Positions 1 through 11,031 of a DNA stretch of 64,000 nucleotides are shown here, in pieces. Source of the stretch: Durusdinium trenchii (lineage: Eukaryota > Sar > Dinophyceae > Suessiales > Symbiodiniaceae). The notes below the pieces were generated by a model. That model made no database searches. It was not told where the DNA came from and saw only the letters and a list, made by a program, of their open reading frames with translations. Position 1 is the first letter of the stretch, and each line of letters starts with the position of its first letter. The DNA is taken from the NCBI GenBank assembly GCA_963970005.1, contig CAXAMN010021773.1, forward strand, positions 775,665 through 839,664. The letters are read 5' to 3'. Position numbers and translations under genes: made by a program.

Positions 1-202
1 GAGCTGTTCAGCACAGTTTCCTGACCTAGTGGGGCTGGCTAGGGCTTAAGACAACATCAACAAGGCTGCAAACCAATCCCCAATCGTGAAATCCTATTTC
101 GCCAAAATAGGATTGTTTCTTGGGGCTTGCCTATTTGAGCTGCTCAGCACAGGTTCCTTACCCAGTAGGCCTGGCTAGGGCCTGAGACGTCAAGAAGGCT
201 GC
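1..202. repeat. Two direct copies of a ~68-bp sequence
   Basis: Bases 1-69 and 137-202 are imperfect direct repeats. Each begins gagctg(t/c)tcagcacag and ends with an aaggctgc motif. No reading frame runs through them. The left copy may extend beyond the window. Confidence 0.7.
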
Positions 203-1794
203 TTGGCTTGGTGGAGTCCTGGTGCTGGACTTACCTCGCATAATTTTGTTTTGAAATTATTCTACCTCGTACCTCGCGAAGTGAGCTCGCAATAATTCGC
301 TCAGATCTCATAGGTACCCCAGGTGACGGGTCCTATTCACGGTCAGTTTTCGACCTGAAGACCCCTCAGGACTTGGTGCATGTGGTCAGTGTGGTCTGCT
401 GCGGGGGCCCGCTGTAATCAAGACCAACCAACGAGGGTTGTTGGGGGAACACACCCATCTGCCAAAGCGAAAGCTTTGGAAGGGGTAGGGGAAAGGTCCA
501 TGAAAGGTCCCAACCAGCTCCCTCAGTTTCACTCCCTCTGACTCATCTAAAAACCCATCTTCCCTCAGTGACTCAGAACTTTCGACCAACTCCGCCACCC
601 TCCAAGTTCCTCTATCTCGACAAGCCGCTCCTGCATCCTCACCGAAACCCCCATGCACCCACCTTGGTCACATGGGGGGAACACATGGCCCAAACGAAAT
701 ATAAGGCTCCTACAAAGGCCCCTGCTGGGAGTCTCTCACCAATCATAAAGGTGCTTCCGAAACTTTTATAAGTGCACTTCTTAAGCCATTGGTCGTGCCA
801 GTAGCCTAATGCTTCCAAAAAAAAGGAATCAAAACACTCCACATAACCCCGCATAGAATTGGATAACCTTTACCTTCGCCATCCCTCCCCATAACTTCAT
901 ACGCCTCCTGTGGGGCATCGGACTGGAGATTAAAATCCAAGCTACTGTGGGAGTTCTCTCTCTATCTCGCCATCCCGGTTGATTTCATTAAGATCTAGAG
1001 AGCAACCGGCAAATTCCACCGGATGACCTGCAAGGTGGCCCCTTTCCTTCGCGCAGCTTGGCGAACCGAACAACCTCCATGTTCAAAGACTTTATATAGA
1101 TGGCGCATGGGACCAAATCAACTAAAGGCAAACAAAGACACATTCGACATGGTCAAGGGAAATGATCCATCACAAGCCCAGATCGCAAACACGGACACCG
1201 TGTTTAGGACTTGCTCGGTTCCCAGTTGCCCAAGTACCCAAGCCTACCCCCCCCGTGCGCGCACGCGCGCAGCAAATCCCACCCACAAAGCCTTTGCCCA
1301 AAGCTGACTGGAGGCTTTTGCTCAGACCCCCAAATGGGTTGATACTAGAATAGGGAGACCCCCCCAGGCAACGACCCCCTGGAAAAGGAATAGCCGAAAA
1401 ACCCAAGCCCTTTGGTTGGGCCTGGTTGAAGCAACTAACCGCCAGGTCACAAGCGGCCCAGGTCCGCCTCGTCACTGCTCGTCTCCCAGGCAGCCACATG
1501 CTCTGCACGGGGTGCCGGGCCACTCTGGCTGAGGAGCTGCCAGGAGGAGCTCCCGAGGTGGAAAGACCAAAGATCGCCACAAAGACCTGGGAGGTTTCAG
1601 TGGGCTTCTTCTTTGGTGAGAAGAAGGGCACGGAAAGACTATGAAAGACTCAAAATTGAGCTTTTGCTGCTTTATGATGGCCATGGATGGTCGATGGTCC
1701 AAAGTCTTTCTCACATTCTCTTTTATAACCGAACTTCTTCCTTGAGCCTTCCTCAAACATCCACTGAGCCTTCCCATGAGCCGTGCCCCTTCAC
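203..1794. other. No gene recognised
   Basis: All six frames give only short, unconvincing ORFs without GC3 bias or family motifs. A T-run followed by a G-run (about 1999-2027) lies just upstream, in minus-strand sense, of the first kelch exon. The stretch is probably intronic or intergenic. Confidence 0.5.
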
Positions 1795-1976
1795 CCGGCC
1801 GAAGCGGCTGCCGTCATACCCACCATGGATCCAAAGGCTCTCCGTCTCCGGAACCCACGCCGCCGCGTGATACGCGCGCCCACTGGGCTGGGGCAGATCC
1901 CTCCGGACCATCGGACTGCGCCAGGCGGATGTGTTGGAGGAGGACGGGTCGAAGCTCCAGAGGTCGTGGTGGAGAT
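1795..1976 (-). CDS. Kelch-repeat exon
   Basis: The minus-strand frame contains a DLWSFD strand, the block PSGRAYHAAAW and the blade signature SLWIHGGYDG, which is the usual kelch pattern (DLW.F / R.YH.A.W / LW.HGG). The frame is flanked by an AG acceptor at 1977-1978 and a GTGAAG donor at 1794. Kelch blades form beta-propellers used for protein or glycan binding. It lies downstream, in minus sense, of three other kelch exons at 2.3-3.8 kb, and all four probably belong to one gene. The start and end of that gene are not seen. Confidence 0.8.
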
Positions 1977-2338
1977 CTGCATAGTCTCCAGAATATCCTT
2001 GATTTTTTTTTTTTGGGGGGGGGGGGCGGAGATGCACATCTTCTTGAGGAACCTGGTGGTCTTTTGAGTATATATGAGGAGATCGGCGATAGTTTGCCAT
2101 GTCCCTTGTTGTGATGCTGGCTTCTGACCTATACAAGATCAAATCTTTAGGGCCAACCCCTCAAGATCTCATCACCCTCATCTTGCGCCCCTTTTCATGG
2201 CATTGATCTGTGCGGATATCTTTGGCGAGTCTGCGATTTGCCAGGTCCTGCCATTGGCAAAACATGGCAAAACTCGGATGTTCTCTCCTTTCTGGGAACC
2301 CGTACAGTACTCACATGTGACTGTCTGTCTACAAGTAC

Positions 2339-2500
2339 CTCCTTCGATTCGCCCAGGCTCCACCGTGGATCCACAGCAAGTCATTCACATCATCCCAGAT
2401 CGCCACATGCCCGCTGCGCGCTGCAGGGCGTCCAAGCGAAGAGGTCCAACGGGTCCAAGCTCCAGCGGAGAAGCGCCAAAGGTCCTGGGCCTCGTCAAAT
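2339..2500 (-). CDS. Kelch-repeat exon
   Basis: The minus frame reads DLWRF, then GRPAARSGHVAIWDD, then LLWIHGG, which is one kelch blade. It ends at a GTACTT donor (G at 2338), and an AG acceptor lies at 2501-2502. The phase between this exon and the 2856-3028 exon does not fit simply, so a further exon or a different boundary probably lies between them. Confidence 0.8.
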
Positions 2501-2855
2501 CTATCCATAGCCTTGTAGAATCGACTAGATGTTTTTGAGCTGTTTTTTGGATCCCAGTTCCCAGCCATAAAGAGAAAAACACGATCAAGGTCACATGCCA
2601 ATGTTGATAAACGAAGCTCTCACCGAACAAATGAGATGGGCCTGACCAGCCGAACGGCTCCTAAACTGGCATGGGACATTCTCCAACTCCCAAAATCATT
2701 CCACACTTTTTCCAAGACCACGAAGACCACGTCCAACATGCATGATCATTGCCCAAACGACCTGGGATATTCAATGAGATTCATACTTGCTCATCTATAT
2801 ATAATATATAGAACATAAGCCATATCTCACCATGTCTTCACCTTGGTCCTCTCAC

Positions 2856-3028
2856 CTCCAGCCAAGCACTCCCAGTACTCCCCAAGCCGAGCAGCAAAGC
2901 CGCCTTCCTCCGTGCGCCCGCCGTGCAGCCACAGGGCCGTGCCGCCCCACACTGCCGCGTGGTCTTCGCGCGGCGTCGGCCCCGCGTCGTTGGACAACTG
3001 AAGCCACAGGCCACCGGAATCGACGTTC
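2856..3028 (-). CDS. Kelch-repeat exon
   Basis: The minus frame contains GLWLQLSND, PREDHAAVWGG and TALWLHGG, a clear kelch blade followed by a YWEC strand. It ends at a GTGAGA donor (G at 2855) and begins after a TTGAG acceptor. The duplicated CT/GA tract at 3061-3290 lies immediately upstream in minus sense. The end of the 3662-3802 exon joins in frame here and would give an ILRNVD junction. Confidence 0.8.
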
Positions 3029-3060
3029 CTCAAGAAAGACGAGGCCAAGTGGGAAGTCTC

Positions 3061-3290
3061 ATCTTCTCTCTCTCTCTTTCTTTCTAGACACAGAGCGAGA
3101 GAGAGAGAGAGAGAAGAAAACGAGAGAGCCCTGCAGAGATTTCTTGCAAGTCCGGCGTTTCAAAGCCACTTTCTCTCTCTCTCTCTCTCTTTCTAGACAC
3201 AGAGAGAGAGAGAGAGAGGGAGAGAGAGAGAAGAACAACAAGAGAGAGCCTGCGATTTCTTGGTACAAGTCCAGCGCTTCAAAGCCACTT
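3061..3290. repeat. Duplicated (CT)n-(GA)n palindromic unit
   Basis: A (CT)n run, the short spacer ttctagacacag and a (GA)n run form a self-complementary unit. The unit, with its right-hand tail ending tttcaaagccact, occurs twice in tandem (about 3061-3166 and 3167-3290). The second copy has longer dinucleotide tracts. The tandem lies in a putative intron about 30 bp from a kelch-exon acceptor. Confidence 0.85.
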
Positions 3291-3661
3291 CAACACCTCA
3301 AACCCATTGACACGCCAAGAACTTGGGGGAACATGTTTACGGACCTTCCTTACAGTCACAACTGGGAACTCCTCCTACGCAAGAAAAAAGACCTTCCACC
3401 ACAAAGTGCAAGGGTTTCGTTCGTTTCAAGTTGCAACAGCCACAGAACCCAGATCCGATTTCATGCGGAAAGCCTAGGACCTGGATCAAAACTGTTTCTG
3501 TATACAACAACTTTCTTGACCTAAACCTCCACAAGAAGCATTTCCACCAGGCATGATGGTTCACGATGCTTGTGTGGAGAGGTCCCGACTTGACCTGAAC
3601 ATCTCTCATTGTTCGTATCCTTTCATCCGTGTCTGTCCCAGCAAACTGCATGTGCAGGTCT

Positions 3662-3802
3662 CAAAATCCACAGATCATCGAAGACCGCCTCCATGCTGGA
3701 GCCGCCATGCACCCAAAGCTGCCGGCTCGCCACATCCCATGCGCCCGCGTGCCACGAACGGGCGGCAGGTCGAGACGTGCTGTGGATGAGACTCCAAGAC
3801 GC
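3662..3802 (-). CDS. Kelch-repeat exon
   Basis: The minus frame reads ASWSLIH, SRPAARSWHAGAWDVA, QLWVHGG and DDLWIL, a complete kelch blade. An in-frame TGA lies upstream, so the exon must begin after an internal AG; 3803-3804 fits. The sequence ends GTGGATTTTGAG followed by ACCTG, with no GT or GC at the natural junction. The exon at 38,840-38,983 ends almost identically, which suggests a shared unusual donor. This is the most upstream kelch exon seen in the left cluster. Confidence 0.75.
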
Positions 3803-5585
3803 CTGGGCTTCCGGTACCGTTGGGTTTCAGTTGGGGGGGGCTCTGACGATGTGTTGGAACCGGGTTTTTGGCGGGCGACCTGGAGGCTCAAAAATTGGCC
3901 TGTCAACTTGATGAATAAATCTACCCTGGCCAAAATAATGACGGCTACGTGGATGGCACTGGCCCCGTAAGGATTACATACCATTTCCCTCATAACAAAC
4001 AGGTGGTCAACTCCAAGTAATCGTCTGAGTCTGTGTGTGCCCTCGCCCGGTCTCGTCCCCCAAAAAGGTTGGCGATGAGTCGAGCTCATCATAAACACCA
4101 GCCGTCAGTATTGTCAGGCTGAGGGCAGTTTGATCGTCAGTATTGTCAGATATTGTCATGGCGCAGTATTGACCTGGTTGCTTGATTCATTGCTAGTGCT
4201 CTTTCTCAGGGCAAAAGCTCCTCTCAAAAACAACACAGAACTTCGCATGAATCCCACGTCAAAACGAAAGCTCTACTCTTCAGTGACCAGCTGAGTAGCT
4301 GAGGCCACGAGTGGCAGAACGGACAGGCACTTGAGGTGCTGCGACATGGCCCACGCACTGCAGACCATTGCCAGGGGAGCTGAGCTCCATGTTGATGGGC
4401 AAACTCTTTAAACGCAACCAACACGCAACACACGAACCGAGCTCCGGGGGAGTGTTTAGCTTTGGCATTGAAGAAGAACCATTCAAGGAATTAACAGGAG
4501 CTAGGAACAACCCCCTTCAGGGCAATTGTGCATGAAAAATAGGTATGGTCCTATCATGCATCCCTGATTTGTTCACCATCTGTGGGGCCCACGCTGGAGC
4601 TTCCAACTCTTCGCCAAAAGCTCTGCTGCATGCAAAAAAAATCGCCCATCAACCAGAGTGCGCTGCAAAAAGCGCTGCTGCCCTGGGCAGTTGAGCCATG
4701 AAACTGACCAAGCTGAAGCACTGAGGCTGAGGTGCTGCGGTGCTCAGCTCTTCGCTGGCTCGGCGATCCAAAACCGCAGGCTGCGCACCACTTGGCGCGT
4801 GCTGAGAATGCAAACCGCACGCGTATGCGTGCAACCAGTGGATGGGTGAAAGGTGGGCACCAAGGTGGGCACCCCATGCCTTGGGATGAACATCGGGGGG
4901 GACCGACCTCAGAACGATTGCCAGGTGAATCGCTATGGGTTCTGTCTGAGGTGAGGACGATGGGGGGTCCAGCCTCCGAATGACTTGGACCTGACGAAAA
5001 GGGACCCAGGGACCAGCTGACCGACCCCCTTTGGGTCATTGGTATTTCTCATATTGAGAATAAACACCACGAGTCCAGTGCAGGAACATTGGACCCAAGC
5101 GGTTTACCTGACTTCCAGGTCTGGGTGATGACCACTTGGAAGACTCTTGGGGGTCTCTTACTTGCATGTAGCCAGCATTTGTAGATGTCAACGAAGTAGC
5201 TGCAACTGAATAACCTCTCCAGCTGGAGACTGGAGATCGAAAGGTACCAATTGCCAACTTGTGATCACCAACCTGGAGTCACCTGTCGGGATGGTTTTAG
5301 TCCCAACCAGTGGGGGGATGTTCTGGGCACCCCGACTTCCTCCGTGGATACAGTAGCACCCTTTGTGACTGCTGGAACTTGTTGTTTCTTCCACCCTTCA
5401 GGCCCTCTTCGGCCCGCCGAATTGGGGTGTGTGACAGGGTGTCTAAATATGTCACCGAACAGAAGGTGAAGGGGTGTCCATTAACCACCCCCTTAATTAG
5501 GGGGCTCTGATAGCATGTGTCGTTGGCTTTTTCATGTTGCTTTGAGAGACCCTTCCAAGCGCGAGGCGTCCAAACGCGTGGGGCG
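3803..5585. other. No confident gene; one long minus ORF
   Basis: The stretch holds a 161-codon open frame on the minus strand (4554-5039) rich in Ser, Gly and Cys, with no family motif. There is a short tandem of gtcagtattgtcag at about 4097-4160. A weak kelch-like CIHGGS motif occurs on the minus strand near 5340. I see no splice-supported exon. Confidence 0.3.
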
Positions 5586-5759
5586 TCAGTCCTGAGCTCG
5601 ATCAAAGAGCAAGTCCAGGTGGGCCATGCATTCATCCGCCAGCCGCGCGTTCGCCACGTGACTCTCCGCGGGAGTGCTGACCATCCTCGGCGAATCGGCG
5701 TGACATCGGCGCAGGGATGCGATCCATGGGGCACCATTGCAGTTCCGGCAGTCGGGGTG
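5586..5759 (-). CDS. Candidate exon, unknown protein, possible C-terminus
   Basis: The minus frame begins after ATAG (acceptor at 5760-5761), shows strong C/G third positions and ends at TGA (5586-5588). It contains CRNCNGAPW, LRRCHADSP and an ESHVANARLADE helix-like stretch. The intron sequence before it shares its 3' end with the intron before the 19,468-19,544 exon. No family was recognised. The TGA may be a true stop, or splicing may occur just before it. Confidence 0.5.
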   Translation of the reverse strand, partial: HPDCRNCNGAPWIASLRRCHADSPRMVSTPAESHVANARLADECMAHLDLLFDRAQD

Positions 5760-5888
5760 CTATCCATGGAGGCAGTTGGGGTGACCCAACTCCTCCCACT
5801 CACTGGATGGGACTGGGAGCAGCACCTAACTCCATCACCATGCGACTCCTAGAGCTCTTGGTTTTTCTCCTCTGCGGTGCCCCCTCAC

Positions 5889-5997
5889 TGAACCGACGCC
5901 CCGAGCGCCCCGACGACGTCCCGGTCCACGGTGACGTGGACCGACATCGGTCCGACGCGGGGACGACGTGAACCACGACGCAGAACGTCCATCGACG
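5889..5997 (-). CDS. Candidate exon, unknown protein
   Basis: A pyrimidine-rich tract ending TTATTAG (acceptor at 5998-5999) precedes the minus frame, which contains VLRRGSRRP and VHVTVDRDVVGALGAS. Codon third positions are nearly all C or G. A GTGAGG donor starts at 5888. The function is unknown. Confidence 0.55.
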
Positions 5998-6168
5998 CTA
6001 ATAAGGTGAAGGAAGAAAATGCCTCCCAAACTTCAGATACGAAGAGTGAACACCTGAGCAGGTATAGGGAATTACAGAGGTGGGTACTTATAGGGTCTGC
6101 AGGTGAGTAGGCAGGTCGGTATAGTATAGGGTCCACTAGGGTCTGCTTCTCTCCATCCACCTGCCCAC

Positions 6169-6330
6169 CTGCCTGGCGCCCCCCTTCGGCCGAAGCGACG
6201 AGGAGGTACTCGGCGGCCTGTGAAGCTCCAGTGGCACTTCCACACCGCTCTCCACGTCCTTGGTTCGACCGCTCTCGCTTGGCTCGCTTGGCTCGAGTGA
6301 CAAGGAGAAACGGCAAAAGCCACCGGTGGA
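6169..6330 (-). CDS. Candidate exon, Ser/Glu-rich
   Basis: The minus frame contains SLEPSEPSESGRTKD, VEVPLELHRPP and a Ser-rich tail, with GC-biased third positions. It stops at a CAG/GTGGGC donor (G at 6168). The 5' boundary is not resolved. A second minus frame is also open here but is less biased. The segment looks low-complexity and possibly disordered. Confidence 0.5.
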
Positions 6331-7073
6331 AGGTTCATAGCAGCCTGCTGCACCGTGCGGCACAAGCTGTAGATCCCATGTTTTGGTGGATCTCCATGTT
6401 TGCACTACAAGTCTACGAGTCCACAAGTCCATTCTCCATGTTTGCACATCACATGTTTAAACAAAAAGTATAGGGGGTGGCCTAAGGGGACCCCCTCTCA
6501 CAGCCCCCCCTGGAATAATAAAAATATTATCCTGACCACCATCCAGATAGATGCTGAATATTATCCCAGTAAAAAGTGTCTCGTAAAAATGCGATCTCAT
6601 GTTCAAAGGACGGTCGACAGAAAAACCAAGCGAAGACGTTCGATCTGGCTCGAGCTCGCCAGGCTTCTCGCGATACCTGGCTCCTGCTTGATTCATCCTG
6701 GCTCCCTGTTTAACACAGAGTCCTGGAAATCGGAAAAATGTAGACTCTCCGCATCTCTCCGCTGTTGAAACATCTTTTATGACTCTCCGCCGTTTGGAGC
6801 ACCGTTCGATCTGGATCCTCTGCGGGATCCACTCCCAACTTCCCCAACACATCCCCTTTTGCCCCGCTCCAAACAAACAACACGTCTGTTAAACCCGTTC
6901 AGTGGGGGGCCCTGAAGCTGAAGTAAGAAACTCCACCAGGCTTACGTTCTCGCCGGGTAGAAGATGTAATAGGATCAAGTTGATGATCTATACCACTCAT
7001 AAGTCGGGAATTCCCTAACCTACTCACCTGCCGTCACCTGCCCTCACTCCTCATCCTCCAAGCATCTGTGAAG

Positions 7074-7598
7074 CTACTGACCGAAAACATGGAGACCCGT
7101 TGCGGCTCCAGCCGCGCCATGGCGGTCCAGGGTCTTTCTCTCGGACGAGCCACGACCGGGCGAGCACGAGCGGGCGAGCCACAGAAGCCACAGAAGCCAA
7201 ATGGTTGGAGTGATGCTCAGTGAAGGGAGGGGAGCTGAAGACATGTGTCTTCGGTGTTCAGGGAGTGAAGAAGAGGCGAAGGAGGACCAAGAAATGGACG
7301 AATTGGGAGGTGAGGATGGGTTAGTCGCAGAAATTCTTTGGAGTCCAGAGATTGGACGTTTCGTTGACCTCTTCCAATCGTTGACGCGTTCACATCGTTT
7401 GGTGAACCGAACGAATGAGTCAGAGTGGGGTGTCCCGGGCCCCCGGTGTCTTCCCTGTCTCCGTCTCGGAACCTGCGGGTTGTCCACTGACATCCACTGA
7501 CTGGGTAGGGCTTTAAACAAGTTGAATGCATTATTTTGGTGAGCTTGGATGTCCAGCTGATCTACCATCTGTTCATAGATTTCAGGTTGCTTCCCCAA
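7074..7598 (-). CDS. Candidate coding region, 174-codon open frame
   Basis: A single minus frame stays open for 174 codons. Its first half is basic (PRRRQGRHRG, FVRFTKRCERVNDWKR). A central part is Ser/Pro-rich, followed by a short hydrophobic run (TIWLLWLLWLA). No domain was recognised. It could contain more than one exon. Parts of the other minus frames are open too, so the frame choice is uncertain. Confidence 0.4.
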   Translation of the reverse strand: MGKQPEIYEQMVDQLDIQAHQNNAFNLFKALPSQWMSVDNPQVPRRRQGRHRGPGTPHSDSFVRFTKRCERVNDWKRSTKRPISGLQRISATNPSSPPNSSISWSSFASSSLPEHRRHMSSAPLPSLSITPTIWLLWLLWLARSCSPGRGSSERKTLDRHGAAGAATGLHVFGQ

Positions 7599-8629
7599 TC
7601 CTTCGTGGAACTTGCTGTACCTTGGTCACTCACAGGAGAAATCGCTAAATGATTGAGGAAACCACCAAAAAGCCGTGGAAACAAGCACTTGGATGTCATC
7701 AGCGATGTCTGGCAGCAACTGTCACTTTGAGAGTTCTATAGATGTCCAAGTTCTATAACCGAGACGCTCCATCGGACTGCCATATATATGATGCCTACAT
7801 TGGCCCCCCCTGGCACCACCCCTGGCCTGATCGGCCGTCCGGACTGGCAGTCCCAGACAGGTCGCGTCTGGGTGATCATGGGCCAGAACAACAGTTACTA
7901 GTTCAACCTAAGGGTGCGAAGTCGCTACCCGGGAAGTCCTCCAGGCCCAGTCCCAACGTCAGATCTCCACCGGTCCCCAAAACCTTCGCCAGAAACACAC
8001 GCGCAGCAGGTGTGATGCTTGCTAAGACTGTGTTGGTCCAATATTTACCAACCTTGGACCTCGGGGTAGTTTCAATGGGGTCAAATGTATTTTAAACATT
8101 CCCTATAGCGAGTCATAGAATATGGGATTTCCATCCAATTCCATCACATTGAGTCATGGACTCTGGGCTGATCTGGGGCCCCTCGATCTATCCACATCCG
8201 GCGTCCCTCTAAGAAGCCTCCCCCCCCGAACTGGGCATGGCGAAGAACTCATCGGCCGGGCTTCAGCGGTGAGGCGTTGACCTCTTCGATGGTGTGCTTC
8301 CTTGGGCCTATCCCATTACCAAGGGGCCCAGTGGATGATGGGACCGGGCCCAGTGGATGATGATGGGGCCTGGTTCAGTTCCAGGGCGATCTCTTAAGTA
8401 GTGATGTTCTTGTGTTTCGACTGTGACAGGTAATGGAACACCAATCGATTGTATGCGGAAGATCTTCTTCAGGGGTCTTGATTAACAACCTCAGTCTGAA
8501 CGTGGTCAGCATCCAGCAGCTTCCTGGTTCTTCACCACATGTCGCCCGACGACACGCTTCGAGCCTCATTTCTTCTTTGGAGGCTCCTAGGAAGCTAGGC
8601 GAAAAGCCTCAAGGCACTCAAACGCTACT
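7599..8629. other. No gene recognised
   Basis: There are only short ORFs. A weak GC-biased stretch on the minus strand near 7.93-8.02 kb could be an exon but lacks clear boundaries. Confidence 0.4.
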
Positions 8630-8744
8630 GTATACCCTGGGAGTTAAAGACTATAAAAAGAACGGTCTTTAGGTGACCCGAGTCCAGGACTATCCTTTAT
8701 ATCAGTCGGTCAAAATATAGTCGAACTGGACTTCTAGGGTATAC
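8630..8744. mobile_element. MITE- or introner-like element, copy 1
   Basis: This ~115-bp element begins gtataccctggga and ends agggtatac, giving 9-bp perfect terminal inverted repeats inside longer imperfect ones. Its interior (about 8641-8735) is nearly identical to the element at 11,857-11,965, including ctataaaaagaacggtcttt and ggtgacccgagtc. It has no coding capacity. It is non-autonomous and the mobilising enzyme is unknown. No clear target-site duplication is visible. Confidence 0.75.
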
Positions 8745-8829
8745 GTTATCCCATTTTTCTTGGAATCCTATCGAGTGGCATCTCCCTTCTGACCAAGCTC
8801 CAAACAGCGAAACAACGCGGTGCCCAAGC

Positions 8830-8959
8830 CGCAAATAGACAGCCAACAGGGGATTCCACCCCTGAAAAACAGGTATTGAACAACTGTTATTGTAAAGGGT
8901 TCACGCCCACGCCCAACATAATGCTCCACAAATACACAGCCAACAGGGGTTCAACCCCC
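8830..8959. repeat. Two ~30-bp direct repeats, 100-bp period
   Basis: The motif caaata(g/c)acagccaacagggg followed by an imperfect ttcaacccc palindrome occurs at about 8831-8861 and 8930-8959. The palindrome resembles a tRNA T-arm, but no cloverleaf surrounds it. Confidence 0.6.
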
Positions 8960-9904
8960 TTTCCAATATCTTCCAATGGTTTCTTGATTCGTGCTCAAGC
9001 GCCTCCAACCACCCGGTGCTTTGCCGACGCCTACTGACAAAACACACGCAAGACGCTCCGACGTTCGGAACGGCTCCTTGGGCGGCATGTGCGACATCAT
9101 GAAGCCTCAGTGTTCTTGGGGGTCGTTGTCAGTCCTACGGTCCGTAGGACCGGTCCTCAGTTTGACCTCATGGTACTGGCAATGTGCTAGTCCTTTGGGA
9201 CGTCCTTTGGGTCAAGAGACTTGTATATAAAACATGGATGGAGTGAGAGGTGAACATAAAGAACAGCCCGGGCACCCTGGTTGACTCGATTAACCGCTGA
9301 AAATAATTAAACATGAACAAGTGCCTTTTTGATCCTTTTTTATAAGGGATGTCAACCTCCCCTCCCATGGTTTGGTCGGGGAGGTTTGGACTCAAAGCCA
9401 TGTGAACTGACCATCAACCTTTCGATATTCCTGCCAGTTTTGCGTCCAGCAAACTACAAAACCCCCATCTGCAAGAAACGTATTGAAATTAGAAAAGTTA
9501 TCCCTGCTGCTGTAGTTTGGGGGCAAACGCACAAAACAACATGCTTTTTGAAAGGTTGGGATGACCTTCTTCTGCCAAGTCTTCAGATCAACAAACCACT
9601 ATCCTGTGACGTCTCTTTTGTTCCGCAAGGCTACATATCAAGCAGTGGATGCTCAGTGATCAAAGTGTGAACTAGTGGCTTTTCTGCAGCAAGGTGCACC
9701 AACACCGTCATTCATTCCTTGGGTTTTGCGGAGCAGAGGGAGGAGCCAGAGTTGGAAAGAAAGAACCTTCAAGGGGGATCATTGTTGGGGTGGAGTCCGG
9801 GTGGGAGGGCTGGTGGGTTGGAATCCAGTTCAGAACTGCACCTTGCAGGGTTTGTACTCCGAGCCTTGGACCTTTGGACTTTGGATTTGGGGCGGTCAAG
9901 TCAC

Positions 9905-10052
9905 CGGTCTCAACCGAGGTGCCGAAGTCGGTGGGCGCCGACTGGTCCATCCTCCGCGGCACGGGGATGCCGAACTGCGTCTCCTCGATCTCCTCCGCGC
10001 GAACGGCGTCGTCGGCGGTCGGTCTGCGGCGGCGAACAGCGACCGTCGAAGT
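9905..10052 (-). CDS. Candidate exon, acidic, unknown protein
   Basis: The minus frame contains VAVRRRRPTADDAVRAEEIEE and GIPVPRRMDQSAPTD, with almost exclusively C/G third bases. It is bounded by a TTGGAG acceptor (10,053-10,054) and a GTGACTTG donor (G at 9904). This is one of the best-supported exons of the unassigned minus-strand series. No family was recognised. Confidence 0.65.
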
Positions 10053-10527
10053 CTCCAAGGACCGTTGTGACCCAAACGGTACGTATGGTCCCGGGATAGC
10101 CCGGAGAGCCATTCTTCATGGTGGAATCATGCTTGATCCGAAGTGGCCCTTTTTGGGAGATCGTTGTGACCCAAACGTGGGAAATCGGGTTGGGTTAGGC
10201 AAAGATGGCAAAGGTTGATGCAAGGAATGGCCATGTGACATCATGATCATATGAAATGAACTTGGGCTTAGCATTGCAGCCTTGTCAACCAATTTTCGAG
10301 TTGGTCAAGTGGTCGTTTCTAAAAATGAGCTGGATCATACCCTTAAGCAGCAGAGGATCCATTTGGCGCATGACATCAATTCAACTTTTGGAACATCTTG
10401 AAACGGTGAAACGCATGCAGTGTAGCATGCAGCACCTTTTGGCCGGTGAACCCCGCTCTTCAAATCGCTCTGCGCTAGCCACCTGTATCCCGACAACTCT
10501 CGGCCACCAAACACTGCGTGTTCTTCT

Positions 10528-11031
10528 TCAAGCTTTAGACAGCAGGTCGTAGGTCGAAGGTCGGCCGCCATCTGTCTGGATTCCGGGAAGGCCCAAGGCT
10601 TGGCACCACGTGAAACGCCCAGTCTTCCCTTCCGGTCTGGGCGTGCTCCTGGAAACCGTGATGGACCGGGACCTCCAACTCTGACAGCGCAGAAACCGGG
10701 TCAGCACCGAAAAAAAACGAAGGTCACAGCCTGTAAAGGAGAAGGTCCCGAAGCAACAAGAAAACAAGGTCTCCAAACAGGTCACCAAAGTGTCCACGTT
10801 CATCGACCTGTTTGGCGACCTCCTTGGTGTTTGGAGACCTCCGAGGTCTAAGGAGGTCTCCAAATCCAAAGAACGTCCGAGAAGTGAACGGCGTTTCGAC
10901 TCCTGGATTTCGCCAATGTCCACGTTCATCGACCTCGATGGAAGAACGGCGGTGTGACTGGACGGTGCCATGACTGGGGGAGGAAGACTGCCGGACTGGA
11001 CGGATTTCCAAAGCCAAAAGTGATTCTTCAA
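10528..11031 (-). CDS. Candidate coding region with internal repeats
   Basis: A 168-codon minus frame ends with a natural-looking tail (GRPSTYDLLSKA, then stop). Its upstream part includes the DNA repeat tcgatgaacgtggaca, seen twice about 125 bp apart (near 10,793 and 10,918), and repeated ggaggtctccaaa motifs. A second minus frame over 10,860-10,975 (RRSSIEVDERGHWRN) is also good, so this is probably two exons in different frames. Confidence 0.4.
   Translation of the reverse strand: MKNHFWLWKSVQSGSLPPPVMAPSSHTAVLPSRSMNVDIGEIQESKRRSLLGRSLDLETSLDLGGLQTPRRSPNRSMNVDTLVTCLETLFSCCFGTFSFTGCDLRFFSVLTRFLRCQSWRSRSITVSRSTPRPEGKTGRFTWCQALGLPGIQTDGGRPSTYDLLSKA

Noticed and set aside
8930-8960. tRNA T-arm-like palindrome ggggttcaacccc
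   Set aside because: No acceptor, D or anticodon arms surround it, and it belongs to a direct repeat.
9329-9670. 113-codon plus ORF
   Set aside because: No codon bias, no domain and no splice or promoter support.
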